DNA of 64,000 nucleotides from Mycobacterium colombiense (GCF_003284975.1 NZ_QMEU01000017.1:1-64000); one strand, 5' to 3'; shown: positions 1 through 11,277, counted from the stretch's first letter. The notes: generated from the sequence alone by a model not told the origin. A program made the numbers and translations.

Positions 1-82
1 TTTGCGGCGCGCCCACAGCCCGCTCGCCCCGCCGGCTGGGCCGACGCCGTCCCCCGCGCCGCATCCCTGACAACTACTCGTT

Positions 83-115
83 GGTCGCCGTCACGATGCC
101 GTCGTGACGGCGACC
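83..115. terminator. Perfect 14-bp hairpin, probable terminator
   Basis: A perfect inverted repeat has arms at 83-96 and 102-115 and a 5-nt loop. No T tract follows, which is usual for mycobacterial terminators. It lies about 12 nt after a stop codon (68-70) of a short proline-rich plus-strand reading frame that enters from the left edge. It most likely ends that upstream gene and insulates the gene starting at 172. Confidence 0.6.
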
Positions 116-171
116 GGCGTCGGCCCGGTACCGTCTGAAGTGATCCAGCTCCGACGATCCCGGAGAGCCGC

Positions 172-672
172 ATGACATCGGACAGCAGCGGAGCCCGCCG
201 GTTTCCCATCGGTATCGCCGCTCTCGCCGGACGGCTGCTGCGGTCGCGCCGCCTTGTGCGCGCGCCGATCTGGATCTACAAGGCCCGCGCGGGCGCGCTG
301 TTCGGGTCCCGCATCTTGCTGCTCGAACACATCGGCCGCAAGTCGGGCATGCCGCGCTATGCGCCGTTGGAGGTCGTCGACCATTCGTCGCCCGACACCT
401 ACGTGGTCGCGTCGGGCTTCGGCCGAAAAGCCCAGTGGTTGCGCAACATTGAAGCCAACCCGCGGGTGCGGATTTACGCCGGCAGCCACGCGCCCAGGAC
501 CGCTACCGCGCGGGTGATGACCACACCCGAGGCCGATCGCACCCTGGCCGCCTACCGAACCCGTCACCCCAAGGCGTGGAAGCGGATGCGCCCGGTGCTC
601 GAGGAGACCCTCGGCGTCCCGATTACCGACACCGACACCCCGCTGCCGCTGGTCGAGTTGCGCCTCGCCTAA
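172..672 (+). CDS. Nitroreductase family deazaflavin (F420)-dependent oxidoreductase
   Basis: This 166-residue protein belongs to the Ddn-like split beta-barrel flavin/F420 family, which reduces quinones or nitro compounds with F420H2 in mycobacteria. Visible signatures are HIGRKSG near residues 60-66 and ASGFGRKAQWLRNIEANP near 80-97, the conserved cofactor-contact stretch of the family. A basic N-terminus (about residues 15-30) could associate with the membrane. The ATG at 172 is preceded by GGAGAG five bases upstream. Its stop codon overlaps the stop of the convergent DoxX-like gene. The substrate is unknown, and F420 rather than FMN as cofactor is inferred from the family. Confidence 0.85.
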   Translation: MTSDSSGARRFPIGIAALAGRLLRSRRLVRAPIWIYKARAGALFGSRILLLEHIGRKSGMPRYAPLEVVDHSSPDTYVVASGFGRKAQWLRNIEANPRVRIYAGSHAPRTATARVMTTPEADRTLAAYRTRHPKAWKRMRPVLEETLGVPITDTDTPLPLVELRLA

Positions 673-1025
673 GCCCGGTCGGGTCCCTTGACCGTCATCG
701 CGGCGACGAGGGCCAAGAACAGGGCGGCCGGAACGCCGTTGACGACCTTGTCGCGCACCCGGACGTGCGCGCCGAGCGCCAACACGAAGTACAGCGTCAG
801 CATCGCCGTCGTCAGGCGCGCCAGGGCGGGAAAACGGTTGACCGACAGCAATCCCACGGCCGCGGCCGCCTTCACCGCGGGCAGCACGGGCCGGACGTTC
901 TCCGGCAGGCCCACGTCATCGAGCACCTTCTTGATCGGGGCCACCTGGACGCCGCACAGTACCGCGTCGACGGCGTGAAAGGCGCCCAGCGCCGCATAGG
1001 TCTTCGGTGAAGTCAACGCACTCAT
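669..1025 (-). CDS. DoxX-like small integral membrane protein
   Basis: This is a 118-residue hydrophobic protein with about four membrane segments (roughly residues 8-28, 48-66, 68-88 and 94-112), the size and layout of the DoxX/DoxX-like family. Members are four-helix membrane proteins of uncertain function, sometimes tied to redox homeostasis. No catalytic motif is visible. It lies 9 bases upstream of the stop of the SPFH gene on the same strand and converges on the deazaflavin reductase, so it could be the last gene of the NfeD-SPFH unit. Family assignment rests on hydropathy and general resemblance. Confidence 0.65.
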   Translation of the reverse strand: MSALTSPKTYAALGAFHAVDAVLCGVQVAPIKKVLDDVGLPENVRPVLPAVKAAAAVGLLSVNRFPALARLTTAMLTLYFVLALGAHVRVRDKVVNGVPAALFLALVAAMTVKGPDRA

Positions 1026-1034
1026 CCCGCAATC

Positions 1035-2171
1035 CTAGGGAGTCAGCTGCCCGGTCGAGCCATCCGCGGGCTTGCCGGCGATTGCCTCCGCCTTGGCCAC
1101 CGCCTGAGCGACCGAAGGATCGGTTTCGGTGGAGAACCAATCCGCAACGTCCGCGTCGTCGCCGTCGGAGGCATGCCGGGGCGCGTCGTCAACGGGAGAC
1201 GGCTCGAACCGGAACACCCCGTCCTCGCCCGGCGCGCCCAGCAGCCGCGTGAACCCTTGCAACGCGGCGCTGAAATCGCTGGGCACCACCCACACCTTGT
1301 TCGCGTCGCCGCGCGCCATTTCGGGCAGCGTCTGCAAGTACTGGTAGGCCAACATTTCCGGCGTGGGACGGCCGGCCTTGATCGCGGCGAACGTCTTCTC
1401 GATGGCCTTGGCCTGGCCCTGCGCCCTCAGGTAGGCGGCTGCTCGCTCACCCTGGGCGCGCAGTACCCGCGACTGGCGGTCGGCTTCCGCAGTCAGGATC
1501 GCGGCCTGTTTGGCGCCTTCGGCGGCGAGGATTTGCGCAGCCTTCTGCCCCTCCGCCTGCATGATCGCCGCTTGCCGGGTGCCCTCGGCGGTCAGGATCA
1601 TCGCCCGCTTCTCGCGGTCGGCCTTCATCTGCTTCTCCATCGACGCCTGGATCGACGGAGGCGGGTCGATGCTGCGCAATTCGACCCGCGCGACCCGCAG
1701 ACCCCAGCGGTTGGTCGCCTCGTCGAGCACGCCGCGCAGCTGCCCGTTGATCTGGTCACGCGACGTCAGCGTCTGCTCCAGCGTCATGCCGCCGACGACG
1801 TTGCGCAGCGTGGTGGTGGTGAGCTGTTCGACGCCGACGATGTAGTTGCTGATCTCGTAGACGGCCGCCTGGGGAACGGTGACCTGGAAGTAGACCACGG
1901 TGTCGATGTTCAGCGTCAGGTTGTCCTCGGTGATCACCGGCTGCGGCGGGAACGACACCACCCGCTCACGCAGATCCACCCGGGCGCGGACCCGATCGAT
2001 GAACGGCACCAACAACGTCAGTTGCCCGCTGACCGTGCGGCTGTATCGGCCCAGCCGTTCGATCACCGCGGCCTCCGCCTGGGGTATCAGCGCCACCGAC
2101 TTGGCCACCACGACGATCGCAAAGATCACCAAGACGACCAGCAGCACCAAACCAGCGACTGCACCTTGCAT
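1035..2171 (-). CDS. SPFH/band-7 (stomatin-like) membrane protein
   Basis: This 378-residue protein corresponds to Rv1488 of M. tuberculosis. One N-terminal membrane anchor (about residues 4-26) is followed by the band-7 domain (about 28-190; note VIERLGRYSRTVSGQL) and an Ala/Gln/Glu-rich coiled coil (about 190-280) with repeated AEG-KQAAIL units. Stomatin-type proteins form oligomeric scaffolds in membrane microdomains. The frame stays open upstream to 2783, but the ATG at 2171 starts exactly at the membrane anchor and lies 14 bases after the NfeD gene, so I chose it. The adjacent NfeD gene is the classical partner, and the two likely form one complex. Confidence 0.9.
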   Translation of the reverse strand: MQGAVAGLVLLVVLVIFAIVVVAKSVALIPQAEAAVIERLGRYSRTVSGQLTLLVPFIDRVRARVDLRERVVSFPPQPVITEDNLTLNIDTVVYFQVTVPQAAVYEISNYIVGVEQLTTTTLRNVVGGMTLEQTLTSRDQINGQLRGVLDEATNRWGLRVARVELRSIDPPPSIQASMEKQMKADREKRAMILTAEGTRQAAIMQAEGQKAAQILAAEGAKQAAILTAEADRQSRVLRAQGERAAAYLRAQGQAKAIEKTFAAIKAGRPTPEMLAYQYLQTLPEMARGDANKVWVVPSDFSAALQGFTRLLGAPGEDGVFRFEPSPVDDAPRHASDGDDADVADWFSTETDPSVAQAVAKAEAIAGKPADGSTGQLTP

Positions 2172-2185
2172 CGGATTTCCTCTCG

Positions 2186-2623
2186 CTACAGACTGCTCCT
2201 GAAGACCACCGCCGTGGCGCCGTCGATCTGCATGACGGTGACCGGCTCGCCGGGTTCGTAGACCTCGGCGTCGTCGAGCGGGCGCGCGGACCACACCTGA
2301 CCGTCGAGCTTGACCTGGCCCTCGTCGCGCGCGACCCGCTCGAGCACCAGCGCGGTTTTGCCCTGCAGCGCCTCGATTCCCAGCCGCGGCGCCCCGGCCG
2401 GCGTCAGCCGCCGCTTCAGCGGCGGGCGAACCAGCACCAGCAGCAGCACCGAGACCACCAGGAACACCGCGCCGTTCGCCCATACCGGAAAGTCGGTCAC
2501 CCAGCTGGTTAGCGCTGCGGCCAGTGCACCGCCACCGAGCATCACCAAAAACAAATGGCCGGTGAGCGCCTCCGCACCGGCCAGCACCAGCGCGAATATT
2601 AGCCAAAGCACCGCGGCGTGCAT
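2186..2623 (-). CDS. NfeD family membrane protein
   Basis: This 145-residue protein has two or three membrane helices (about residues 5-70) and a C-terminal OB-fold domain (about 85-143) with [10 protein letters not shown] and [16 protein letters not shown], as in short NfeD proteins (Rv1487-like). NfeD partners with stomatin/SPFH proteins, and the SPFH gene follows 14 bases downstream. The frame extends to 2665, but the ATG at 2623 begins at the first hydrophobic helix. The divergent gene's GTG start at 2681 leaves a 57-bp shared promoter region. Confidence 0.88.
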   Translation of the reverse strand: MHAAVLWLIFALVLAGAEALTGHLFLVMLGGGALAAALTSWVTDFPVWANGAVFLVVSVLLLVLVRPPLKRRLTPAGAPRLGIEALQGKTALVLERVARDEGQVKLDGQVWSARPLDDAEVYEPGEPVTVMQIDGATAVVFRSSL

Positions 2624-2680
2624 GCGGCAAGAATACGCGTGATCCGCCTTCGCCGGGCAAAACAACTACACTGCGTTCTC

Positions 2681-3625
2681 GTGTGGTGTCCCAGTGTTTC
2701 GCTGTCCCTGTGGGCCAATGCGTGGCTCGCCGGAAAGGCTGCGCCCGACGACGTCCTGGACGCGTTATCTGTTTGGGCGCCAAAGCAATCGGTGACCGCG
2801 TATGATGCGGTCGCCGCGGGCCACACCGGGCTGCCCTGGCCCGACGTGCACGACGCCGGAACGGTCACGCTGCTGCAGACATTGCGTGCCGCGATCGGCC
2901 GGCCGGCACCGGCGTCCGACGGCGGCGGGTTGATGCGCGGATCGATCAACGTAATTTTGCCGGTACCGGGCGACGTGCGCGGGCTGGCCCCCGGAACGCA
3001 GTTCGAGCGGGACGCGCTGGCCGCCGGCGAGGCCGTCATCATCGCCAATCCCCGCAATCCGGCCACCGCGGTCGGCCTGGTGCCCGAGTTCTCTTATGAG
3101 GACGACGAGGACGTGCCCGAGGACTACGAGACGCGGCTGGCCGAATTGTGCGCGCTGACGTGGACCGTGTACTCGCTGCCCGGCGCACCCGTGCTGGACC
3201 ATTACGAGCTCGGCGACGCCGAGTACACGCTGCGGTCGGCGGTGCGCTCGGCCGCGGACGCGCTGGGCGCCATCGGGCTCGGGGCCGCGGCGTCCGACGT
3301 CGACGACCCGCGCGGCCTCGTCGAGCAACTGCTGGAATCCGCACGGCAACACCGCATTCCCGACCACGCGCCGACGCGCGCGCTGCGGGTGCTGGAGAAC
3401 GCCGCCCACGTCGACGCCATCATCGCGGTCAGTGCGGGACTGAGTCGATCCGACTCTCCGGACCGGTTCACCGCGCCCGTCGCCGCCGGCCTGGAACCCC
3501 TGGGAACGCAATCCTCTTCGGAGGCCCGCATCGCCAGCGACGCGCTGCGACCGCTCACCGCGGTGGTGCGTTCGGCGCGGATGGCGGCGGTGACCGCGAT
3601 CCTGCATTCCGCCTGGGGCGATTGA
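2681..3625 (+). CDS. Conserved mycobacterial hypothetical protein (Rv1486c-like)
   Basis: This 314-residue protein matches the position and orientation of Rv1486c, between nfeD and hemH. It begins with [23 protein letters not shown] and has no recognisable catalytic motif. The sequence is mostly helical, rich in Ala, Asp and Arg, with an acidic stretch DEDVPEDYE near residues 145-153. No signal peptide or membrane helix is seen. The frame is open from an ATG at 2618, but that would overlap the divergent nfeD start. The GTG at 2681 matches the conserved N-terminus as I remember it. Function is unknown. Confidence 0.8.
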   Translation: MWCPSVSLSLWANAWLAGKAAPDDVLDALSVWAPKQSVTAYDAVAAGHTGLPWPDVHDAGTVTLLQTLRAAIGRPAPASDGGGLMRGSINVILPVPGDVRGLAPGTQFERDALAAGEAVIIANPRNPATAVGLVPEFSYEDDEDVPEDYETRLAELCALTWTVYSLPGAPVLDHYELGDAEYTLRSAVRSAADALGAIGLGAAASDVDDPRGLVEQLLESARQHRIPDHAPTRALRVLENAAHVDAIIAVSAGLSRSDSPDRFTAPVAAGLEPLGTQSSSEARIASDALRPLTAVVRSARMAAVTAILHSAWGD

Positions 3626-3631
3626 CCGCTT

Positions 3632-4663
3632 CTAGCGGCCGGCCGCGCAATGCGGCGGGCGGCACGGCGCGCCGTTGACGCTGGCGAGGCACCCGGGCAC
3701 CGGGTCGGGCCCGGACACCCGCTCGGGCGCGCGGCCGTACCGCAATTCGTCGATTAGATCCGCGACCATCCGCGCGAAACGCGGGTGGGCGTTGGGCGTC
3801 GACGCCCGCACCAGCGCCAGGCCTGCCGCCTCGGCCTGGGATGCCAACTCGTTGTCGAGATCCCACACCACCTCGATGTGGTCGGCCACGAACCCGATCG
3901 GGCAGACGATGACGGCCTGGGTCCCGGCCTGCGCCAGGGTGGCCAGGTGGTCGGCGACGTCGGGCTCCAGCCATGGCACCTGCGGCGGTCCCGACCGCGA
4001 CTGCCACGCCAGGTCGTAGTCGGAATACCCGGCGGCGGCCGCCACCAGGCTTGCGGCATAAGCGACTTGGCGGCTGTACACCCGCGGGCCCAGGCCATCG
4101 TCGGCGGCCACCGGGATGGAATGCGCGGTGAACACCAGTCGCGCGCCGGCCTGTTGCTCGGGGGTCAGTGCACCCGACGCCGCGCCGATGGTGTCGGCGA
4201 AGATCCGCACGAACCGCGGGTGGTCGAAATACGGCCGCAGCTTGACCAATTCGGGCGAATCCGGCCCGGCCGCCTCGCGCGCCCGGGCGATGTCCTCGAC
4301 GTATTGCGTGCAGCTGGAGTAGCCGCTCCACGCCGAGGTGGTGAACACCGCGGCCCGGCGAATTCCGTTGTCGCGCATGGTCGTGACGGTGTCCTCGACG
4401 TAGGGATCCCAGTTGCGGTTGCCGAAATAGACCGGCAGGTTCAGGCCGCGGTCGTGTAGCTCGGCCTCAAGTTGGGCGACCAGCGCGCGATTGATGCCGT
4501 TGATCGGCGAGACGCCGCCGAAATGCAGGTAGTGCTCGGCGACGTCGTCGAGTCGTTCCGGCGGAATGTTGCGGCCCCGGGTGACGTTTTCCAGGAACGG
4601 CCGAACCTGCTCGGGACCTTCCGGCCCACCGAAGGACAGCAGTAGGACGGCGTCGAATTCCAT
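3632..4663 (-). CDS. hemH: Ferrochelatase (coproporphyrin-type)
   Basis: This 343-residue enzyme inserts Fe2+ into the porphyrin macrocycle. In actinobacteria the substrate is coproporphyrin III (CpfC, coproporphyrin-dependent pathway). [18 protein letters not shown] near the N-terminus, FTAHSIP near 178-184 (the metal-inserting His) and [17 protein letters not shown] near 254-270 are family hallmarks. Three cysteines in the tail (C325, C334, C339) suggest the [2Fe-2S] cluster reported for actinobacterial enzymes, though the fourth ligand cannot be assigned by eye. It is the third gene of the fabG1-inhA-hemH operon and starts 6 bases after the inhA stop. Confidence 0.95.
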   Translation of the reverse strand: MEFDAVLLLSFGGPEGPEQVRPFLENVTRGRNIPPERLDDVAEHYLHFGGVSPINGINRALVAQLEAELHDRGLNLPVYFGNRNWDPYVEDTVTTMRDNGIRRAAVFTTSAWSGYSSCTQYVEDIARAREAAGPDSPELVKLRPYFDHPRFVRIFADTIGAASGALTPEQQAGARLVFTAHSIPVAADDGLGPRVYSRQVAYAASLVAAAAGYSDYDLAWQSRSGPPQVPWLEPDVADHLATLAQAGTQAVIVCPIGFVADHIEVVWDLDNELASQAEAAGLALVRASTPNAHPRFARMVADLIDELRYGRAPERVSGPDPVPGCLASVNGAPCRPPHCAAGR

Positions 4664-4669
4664 TACCGT

Positions 4670-6300
<1,631 letters not shown>

Positions 6301-6325
6301 AGCTTGGAAACCGGCTGGCCACGCC

Positions 6326-6379
6326 CGTAACGCCACGGCGAAGAATCGAGCGAAATTTCGCCATGGCGTTACGCCCGCG
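6326..6379. repeat. Palindromic repeat, copy 1 (17-bp stem)
   Basis: Arms 6326-6342 and 6357-6373 pair at 16 of 17 positions around a 14-nt loop, followed by CCCGCG. A near-identical copy lies at 7250-7302, on the other side of the DUF559 gene, and a third at 17162-17215. This copy lies between the divergent fabG1 and DUF559 genes, about 35 bp before the latter. Confidence 0.8.
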
Positions 6380-6413
6380 TGGGGCTGTCGGTGTGGGTTA
6401 GCACACTTTCGCC

Positions 6414-7253
6414 ATGACGGACCCCTTCCTGGGCAGCGAAGCCCTCGCCGAGGGCCTGCTGTCTCGCCACGAGCTGCGAAGCCGGTATGTCGCGCTGTAC
6501 CGCGACGTTTACGTGTCGAGGGAAGCCGAGGTGACACCGGCGCTGCGCGCCAAGGCCTGCTGGTTGCGGTCGCGGCGGCGCGGCATCCTGGCGGGCTTCT
6601 CCGCGGCCGCCTTGCACGGCGCTCGGTGGATCGACCCGTCGCGGCCGGCCGAGATAATCGATACCAATCGCCGTCGCAGCTGCGGAGTGCAAGCCTGGGA
6701 AGAGCGGATCGAGGCCGACGAGATCACCGTCGTTGAGCAGATGCGCATCACGACGCCCGCCCGCACCGCGCTCGACTTGGCCCGCCGCCATCCGAGAGGC
6801 ATCGCAATCGCCGCGGTCGATGCTCTTGTGCAAGCGACCGAGCTGAAGATGGCTGACGTCGAACTACTCGTGGACCGCTACCAAGGCCGCCCCGGCATGA
6901 AGGCTGCCCGTGCTGCACTCCGACTCGTGGACGGTGGGGCGCAATCCCCCAAGGAGACCTGGCTGCGTCTGCTGTTGATCAACGGGGGATTCCCGCAGCC
7001 ACAGACGCAGATTTGTGTCCGCAACGAATGGGGTTGGGCCGAGGCCTATTTGGACATGGGTTGGGAGGACATCAAGGTGGCCGTGGAGTACGACGGCGAC
7101 CAGCATCGAACGAGTCGCTACCAGTACGTCAAGGACATCCGCCGGCTGGAGACGATCGAGCGTTACGGCTGGATCGTGATCCGGGTGATCGCCGAGGATC
7201 ATCCCGACGACATCATCCGCCGAGTGCACGCCGCCCGGGCCCGCCGTTTGTAA
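6414..7253 (+). CDS. DUF559 / AbiEi-like domain protein
   Basis: This 279-residue protein has an N-terminal AbiEi-like winged-helix region (about 1-110; LLSRHELRSRYVALYRDVYVS, then AGFSAAALHGARW) and a C-terminal DUF559 domain (about 175-275). The latter is a Vsr-like PD-(D/E)XK endonuclease fold with VAVEYDGDQHR near residues 222-232. Many mycobacterial genomes carry several paralogs, sometimes called type IV toxin-antitoxin-related, but a partner gene is not visible here. The ATG at 6414 has no clear Shine-Dalgarno, so translation may be leaderless. The stop codon lies inside the left arm of palindromic repeat copy 2. It occupies the Rv1482c position of the M. tuberculosis order and may be an accessory insertion. 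Confidence 0.75.
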   Translation: MTDPFLGSEALAEGLLSRHELRSRYVALYRDVYVSREAEVTPALRAKACWLRSRRRGILAGFSAAALHGARWIDPSRPAEIIDTNRRRSCGVQAWEERIEADEITVVEQMRITTPARTALDLARRHPRGIAIAAVDALVQATELKMADVELLVDRYQGRPGMKAARAALRLVDGGAQSPKETWLRLLLINGGFPQPQTQICVRNEWGWAEAYLDMGWEDIKVAVEYDGDQHRTSRYQYVKDIRRLETIERYGWIVIRVIAEDHPDDIIRRVHAARARRL

Positions 7254-7302
7254 CGCCACGGCGAAGAATCGACTGGAATTTCGCCATGGCGTTACGCCCG
7301 CG
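7250..7302. repeat. Palindromic repeat, copy 2
   Basis: Arms 7250-7265 and 7280-7295 form a 16-bp stem with one mismatch, followed by CCCGCG as in copy 1. It contains the TAA of the DUF559 gene (7251-7253) and ends 8 bases before the stop of the convergent VWA gene, so it could act as a bidirectional terminator. Confidence 0.8.
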
Positions 7303-7310
7303 CACAGACG

Positions 7311-8318
7311 CTAGGTCGGCAAGCGCCGATTGATCAGCAATGCCGCCAGCGCCGCGAGCGCCAGCACCAGCGCGCCCAGCCGCACCCAGCCCACGCTGGC
7401 GTCGCCCTTGATCGTCTCGTAGCCGATCTGCTGCTGCAGCGTCGCGTAGACCGATTTCAGTTCCTGCAATGACGCAGCGCTGTAGGCATTCCCGCCCGAG
7501 AGCTGGGCCACCTTCTTCAGCGTCTCGTCGTCGACGGGCACCGGCTGGCGCTGGTCGTTGATCTCCACGAACCCGTACGGGGTGCCGAAGGAGATGGTCG
7601 AGATCGGCACGCCCTGGTCCTTGGCCGTGCGCGCGGCGGTGAAGGCGCCCTTCGGATTGTCCGGGTTGGTCGGCATCGTCTCCTTGCCGTCGGAGAACAA
7701 CACGATGCGCGCCGGGGGCGGTTTGTCGCCGCCGCCGATCACCGCGCCGACCGTGGCGATGGCCTGCAGCGCGGTGAAGATGCCCTCGCCGGTGGCGGTG
7801 CGGTCGGCGAACTGCAGCTTGTCCAGCGCCGCCTTGGTCGATTCCCGGTTGGTCGTCGGCGACACCAGCACCGTCGCGGTCCCCGCATAGGCGATCAGCC
7901 CGAGGTTGATGCCCGGCGTCAGTTCGTCGGCGAACTGCTTGGCCGCCTCCTGCGCGGCCGCCATCCGGTTGGGCGCGACATCGGTGGCGCGCATGGACTG
8001 CGAGACGTCGATGACCAGCATCACCACCGCGCGGTTGCGGGGAATCCGAACATCGTTGGTGGGGCCGGCCATCGCGATGGTGAACAGCACCAGCGAGGCC
8101 ACCAGCAGGATCGCCGGAACGTGGCGCCACGTCGAAGGCCGTTTGGGCGCAACGCTTTCCAGCAGCTCCATGTTGGCGAACCGCAGCATGCGCCGCTGGC
8201 GCGCCAGCTGCATCAGGATGTAGAGCGCGGCCAGCCCGAACACGACGAGCAGGAACAGGAAGAACCACGAATGTTCGAAGCCCGACAACGACATCGGGCC
8301 CAGTAGCGGCAGTCTCAC
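7311..8318 (-). CDS. VWA domain membrane protein (Rv1481-like, BatA type)
   Basis: This 335-residue protein has two N-terminal membrane helices (about 10-30 and 58-78), a von Willebrand A domain (about 90-295) and a C-terminal membrane helix (about 310-330). The metal-ion-dependent adhesion site is visible as VIDVSQSM near residues 98-105 (DxSxS), with ATGEG (the MIDAS Thr region) and FSDGKE later. MoxR-DUF58-VWA operons are thought to form chaperone-like assemblies acting on metal cofactors or envelope proteins. It overlaps the DUF58 gene by four bases, showing coupled translation. Confidence 0.9.
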   Translation of the reverse strand: MRLPLLGPMSLSGFEHSWFFLFLLVVFGLAALYILMQLARQRRMLRFANMELLESVAPKRPSTWRHVPAILLVASLVLFTIAMAGPTNDVRIPRNRAVVMLVIDVSQSMRATDVAPNRMAAAQEAAKQFADELTPGINLGLIAYAGTATVLVSPTTNRESTKAALDKLQFADRTATGEGIFTALQAIATVGAVIGGGDKPPPARIVLFSDGKETMPTNPDNPKGAFTAARTAKDQGVPISTISFGTPYGFVEINDQRQPVPVDDETLKKVAQLSGGNAYSAASLQELKSVYATLQQQIGYETIKGDASVGWVRLGALVLALAALAALLINRRLPT

Positions 8319-9268
8319 TGCCGCCCTGCCAAGGCACCGCGCCGGCGGGATTCGACAAACCGCACGATGTCGGCGATCCAGTCACGGTCGGTGCGCAGCG
8401 TCAGAATCGGGGCCCCGCAGCTCCGGATCGTGCGTGCCACGTCGGCGCGGTGCGCCGCGGCGGCCTTGGCGAAATCGTCACGCAGCTGCGCGTCGATGGT
8501 GAACTCGCGGGTGACGCCGGACTCGGCATCCTGCAGCACCACGTCGCCGATGTCGGGCAGCTCGACGTCGCGCGGGTCGAGCACCTCGATGGCCAACACC
8601 TCGTGGCGGGCGGCGACCGCCCGCAGCGGGCGCATCCAATTGATCGGCCCGAGGAAGTCGCTGATGATCACCGCCATGCCGCGGCGACGTTCCGGCCGGC
8701 GCAGGGCATCGATCGCGGTCGCCAGATCACCGCGCACCCCGACGGGCGCGCGCGGCGTGGTGGCGATGGTGCGCAACAGCGTCTGCTCGTGCTGACGTCC
8801 GGAGCGGGCCGGCACCCGGGTGATGTTGGCGCCGGTGGAGACGATCGCGCCCAGCCGGTTGCCGCCCCCACTGTTGAGGAAGGTGATCGCGGCGGCGGCC
8901 GCCACCGCGAGGTCGCGCTTCTCGCACCCCACGGTCCCGAAGTCCAGGCTGGCCGACATGTCGACCACCAGCCAGGTCTCCAACTCCCGGTCGGCGATCA
9001 TCTGCCGCACGTGCGGGTGCGTCGTGCGAGCGGTGACCGCCCAGTCCATCCGGCGGACGTCGTCACCGGGCTGATACTCGCGCGACTCCCCCGGCTCCGA
9101 GCCGGGCCCCGGGATCAGGCCGAGGTGATCACCGTGCAGCACGCCGTCGAGCTTGCGTTTGACGGTGAGCTCGAGGGTGCGCAGCGCCGCCGACAGCTTC
9201 GGGTCATCGATCTGACCCCGCTGCATCGACGGCGGATGCACCACCGCCCGCCTGTTGGGATCGGTCAC
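8315..9268 (-). CDS. DUF58 domain protein (Rv1480-like)
   Basis: This 317-residue soluble protein contains the DUF58 signature [24 protein letters not shown] near residues 85-108, followed by a VWA-like region ([11 protein letters not shown] near 130). DUF58 proteins accompany MoxR ATPases and probably bind the clients on which the ATPase acts. It overlaps moxR1 and the VWA gene by four bases each, so the three are translationally coupled. The start used is that overlapping the moxR1 stop. Confidence 0.9.
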   Translation of the reverse strand: MTDPNRRAVVHPPSMQRGQIDDPKLSAALRTLELTVKRKLDGVLHGDHLGLIPGPGSEPGESREYQPGDDVRRMDWAVTARTTHPHVRQMIADRELETWLVVDMSASLDFGTVGCEKRDLAVAAAAAITFLNSGGGNRLGAIVSTGANITRVPARSGRQHEQTLLRTIATTPRAPVGVRGDLATAIDALRRPERRRGMAVIISDFLGPINWMRPLRAVAARHEVLAIEVLDPRDVELPDIGDVVLQDAESGVTREFTIDAQLRDDFAKAAAAHRADVARTIRSCGAPILTLRTDRDWIADIVRFVESRRRGALAGRQ

Positions 9269-10395
9269 CGACCGCTGGCCGCGGCGGCGGGTTGCATCAC
9301 CGGGGGCACCGAATGACCTTGCTGCGGAACGGCATTCACCTGAGGCAGGGCCACCGTCTGCAGCACCCGGTTGATGACGATCTCCGGCGAGATCTCGTCG
9401 GCGAGCGCGTCGTAGGTGAGCACCAGCCGGTGGCGCAGCACGTCGGGAATGACGTCGACGACGTCTTGCGGGATCACGTAGTCACGGCCGCGGACCAGGG
9501 CAAGCGATCGGGACGCGGCGATGATGCCCAGCGACGCGCGCGGCGACGCCCCGAACGAGATCCACGTCTTGACGTCGTTCATGCCGAGCTGTTCGGGGTG
9601 GCGGGTGGCCGTCACGACGCGCACCACGTAGTCCACCAGGGCGTGGTGGACGAAGACGTTGGCCGCGATGTCCTGCAGCCGCAACAGGTCGCCGGTGTTG
9701 AGGATCTGCTTGGGCTCCGGGGGGCGCACGCCCATCCGGTAGATGATCTCCCGCTCCTCCTCCGGCGAGGGGTAACCGACGTTGATCTTGAACAGGAAGC
9801 GGTCGCGCTGGGCTTCGGGCAGCGGGTAGACGCCCTCGTGCTCGATCGGGTTCTGCGTCGCCATCACCAGGAACGGGTTGGGCAGCGCGAAGGTCTTGCC
9901 GCCGATCGACACGTGGCGTTCCTGCATGACCTCCAGCAGCGCGGACTGCACCTTGGCCGGCGCACGGTTGATCTCGTCGGCGAGCAGGAAGTTGACCACC
10001 ACCGGGCCGAGCTCGGTGTCGAACTCCTCCTTGCCCTGGCGGTAGATGCGGGTACCGATGATGTCGGTGGGAACCAGGTCGGGCGTGAACTGGATGCGCG
10101 CGAACGTCCCGCCGACGACCTTGGCGAACGTCTCGACGGCCAGCGTCTTGGCGACGCCGGGCACACCCTCGAGCAGCACGTGGCCCTTGGACAGCAGGCC
10201 GACCAGCATGCGCTCCACCAGCTGGTCCTGACCCACGATGATGCGTTTGACCTCGAAGATGGCGCGTTCCAGGGTCTGCACCTCGGCGGCCAGTCCGTTA
10301 CCGCCGCCCGCCGGCGCTTCGTGAGCCGGGCCGGATTGCCCGCCCGGGCCCGAGTAACCGCTGGCGCCTGGCGGCGGCCCACCTGCTGCTGTCAT
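9265..10395 (-). CDS. moxR1: MoxR-family AAA+ ATPase MoxR1
   Basis: This 376-residue ATPase of the MoxR group has a Gly/Pro-rich N-terminal tail (about 1-35). The Walker A motif GVPGVAKT lies near residues 75-82 and the Walker B LLADEIN near 136-142, with ATQNP sensor 1 after that. The C-terminal lid extends to about 360 and a short tail is rich in Gln and Ala. MoxR proteins act as chaperones with VWA partners, and the two following genes fit. The open frame reaches 10416, but the ATG at 10395 gives the usual length (377 in M. tuberculosis) and has GGAGGGTTC upstream. Confidence 0.95.
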   Translation of the reverse strand: MTAAGGPPPGASGYSGPGGQSGPAHEAPAGGGNGLAAEVQTLERAIFEVKRIIVGQDQLVERMLVGLLSKGHVLLEGVPGVAKTLAVETFAKVVGGTFARIQFTPDLVPTDIIGTRIYRQGKEEFDTELGPVVVNFLLADEINRAPAKVQSALLEVMQERHVSIGGKTFALPNPFLVMATQNPIEHEGVYPLPEAQRDRFLFKINVGYPSPEEEREIIYRMGVRPPEPKQILNTGDLLRLQDIAANVFVHHALVDYVVRVVTATRHPEQLGMNDVKTWISFGASPRASLGIIAASRSLALVRGRDYVIPQDVVDVIPDVLRHRLVLTYDALADEISPEIVINRVLQTVALPQVNAVPQQGHSVPPVMQPAAAASGR

Positions 10396-10517
10396 GAAGA
10401 ACCCTCCACGTTCCATCGGACACGACTGCCGGGCAGCGACGTGCCCGCGTCCAACTATTCCAGCACCGCCGGATTCCGTCGACGCTCGCCCAGCTGATGG
10501 GTCGCCGGCCCCGCTGA

Positions 10518-11252
10518 TCAGTACTCGATGATCCTAGTCAGGAACGGTGTCATGCCGGGCTTTCGAACCGGGCTGACCGTAACTTTGGCGGCGCTGCCCG
10601 ACGCCTCCAGCATCTGGCCGTTGCCCAGGTACATGGTGACGTGCTGGCTGCCGCCCGGGCCGTAGAAGATCAGGTCGCCGCGCCTGGCCTGATCCGGCGG
10701 GATGTGGCGCCCGGCGTTGTATTGGTCACCGGAGAACCGCGGGATCAGCACGCCGACCCCGGCGAAGCCGTAGCGCATCAGGCCCGAGCAGTCGAAGCCG
10801 GTGATGTTGGCGCCGTCGCCGACGCCCTTGCTGGGGCCGTCCAGCGAGCCGCCGCCCCATGAGTAGGGCACGCCCATCTGCGAGCCCATCCGCTTGATCA
10901 CGTACTCGATGGCCTGCCGGCCGTAGACCCGCGGGATCTTGCCGCCGGGGTTGGAGGGCGTGGCGGCGGCGGGTGCGGGATCGCCCAGGATGTTGATCCC
11001 GAGCCCGCCGAGGAACTGCTTGCCCAGATCCATCGTGGTCTGGGTGGCCTGCGCGGTGGCCTGCAGCGACGCGTTGGCGACGGCCAGCGGATCGCCCGGG
11101 GCGCCGGCGCTGATCTGGGCCGGCAACGTGGGGTCCCACTGGCCGGGGTCGGCGACGGCAAGCGGAGCCGGGGCGGCTACAGACAACATCAGCCCGGACA
11201 CCACAGCGGTGATCCAGGCGAGGTTGATGAAACGAAATCGATTGCGGCGCAT
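10518..11252 (-). CDS. ripB: Peptidoglycan endopeptidase RipB
   Basis: This 244-residue secreted NlpC/P60 hydrolase cleaves D-glutamyl-meso-DAP bonds. A signal peptide (about 1-33, cleavage near VAD) precedes a linker with DPGQWDPTLPAQISAGAPGDP and the catalytic domain (about 115-244). The triad is C155 (DCSGL), H204 (SQHV) and E216. It lacks the long coiled coil of RipA. The ATG at 11252 gives the canonical MRRNRFRF N-terminus; the frame extends slightly further to 11273. It lies 25 bases downstream of ripA and is probably cotranscribed with it. Confidence 0.94.
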   Translation of the reverse strand: MRRNRFRFINLAWITAVVSGLMLSVAAPAPLAVADPGQWDPTLPAQISAGAPGDPLAVANASLQATAQATQTTMDLGKQFLGGLGINILGDPAPAAATPSNPGGKIPRVYGRQAIEYVIKRMGSQMGVPYSWGGGSLDGPSKGVGDGANITGFDCSGLMRYGFAGVGVLIPRFSGDQYNAGRHIPPDQARRGDLIFYGPGGSQHVTMYLGNGQMLEASGSAAKVTVSPVRKPGMTPFLTRIIEY

Positions 11253-11277
11253 GGCTGTCCGTTCAGTGCTCACTCGA

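Noticed and set aside
2..70. Proline-rich plus-strand frame ending in TGA at 68-70
   Set aside because: It may be the tail of a gene cut by the left edge, but only 22 codons are visible and other frames are also open, so it is not listed as a CDS.
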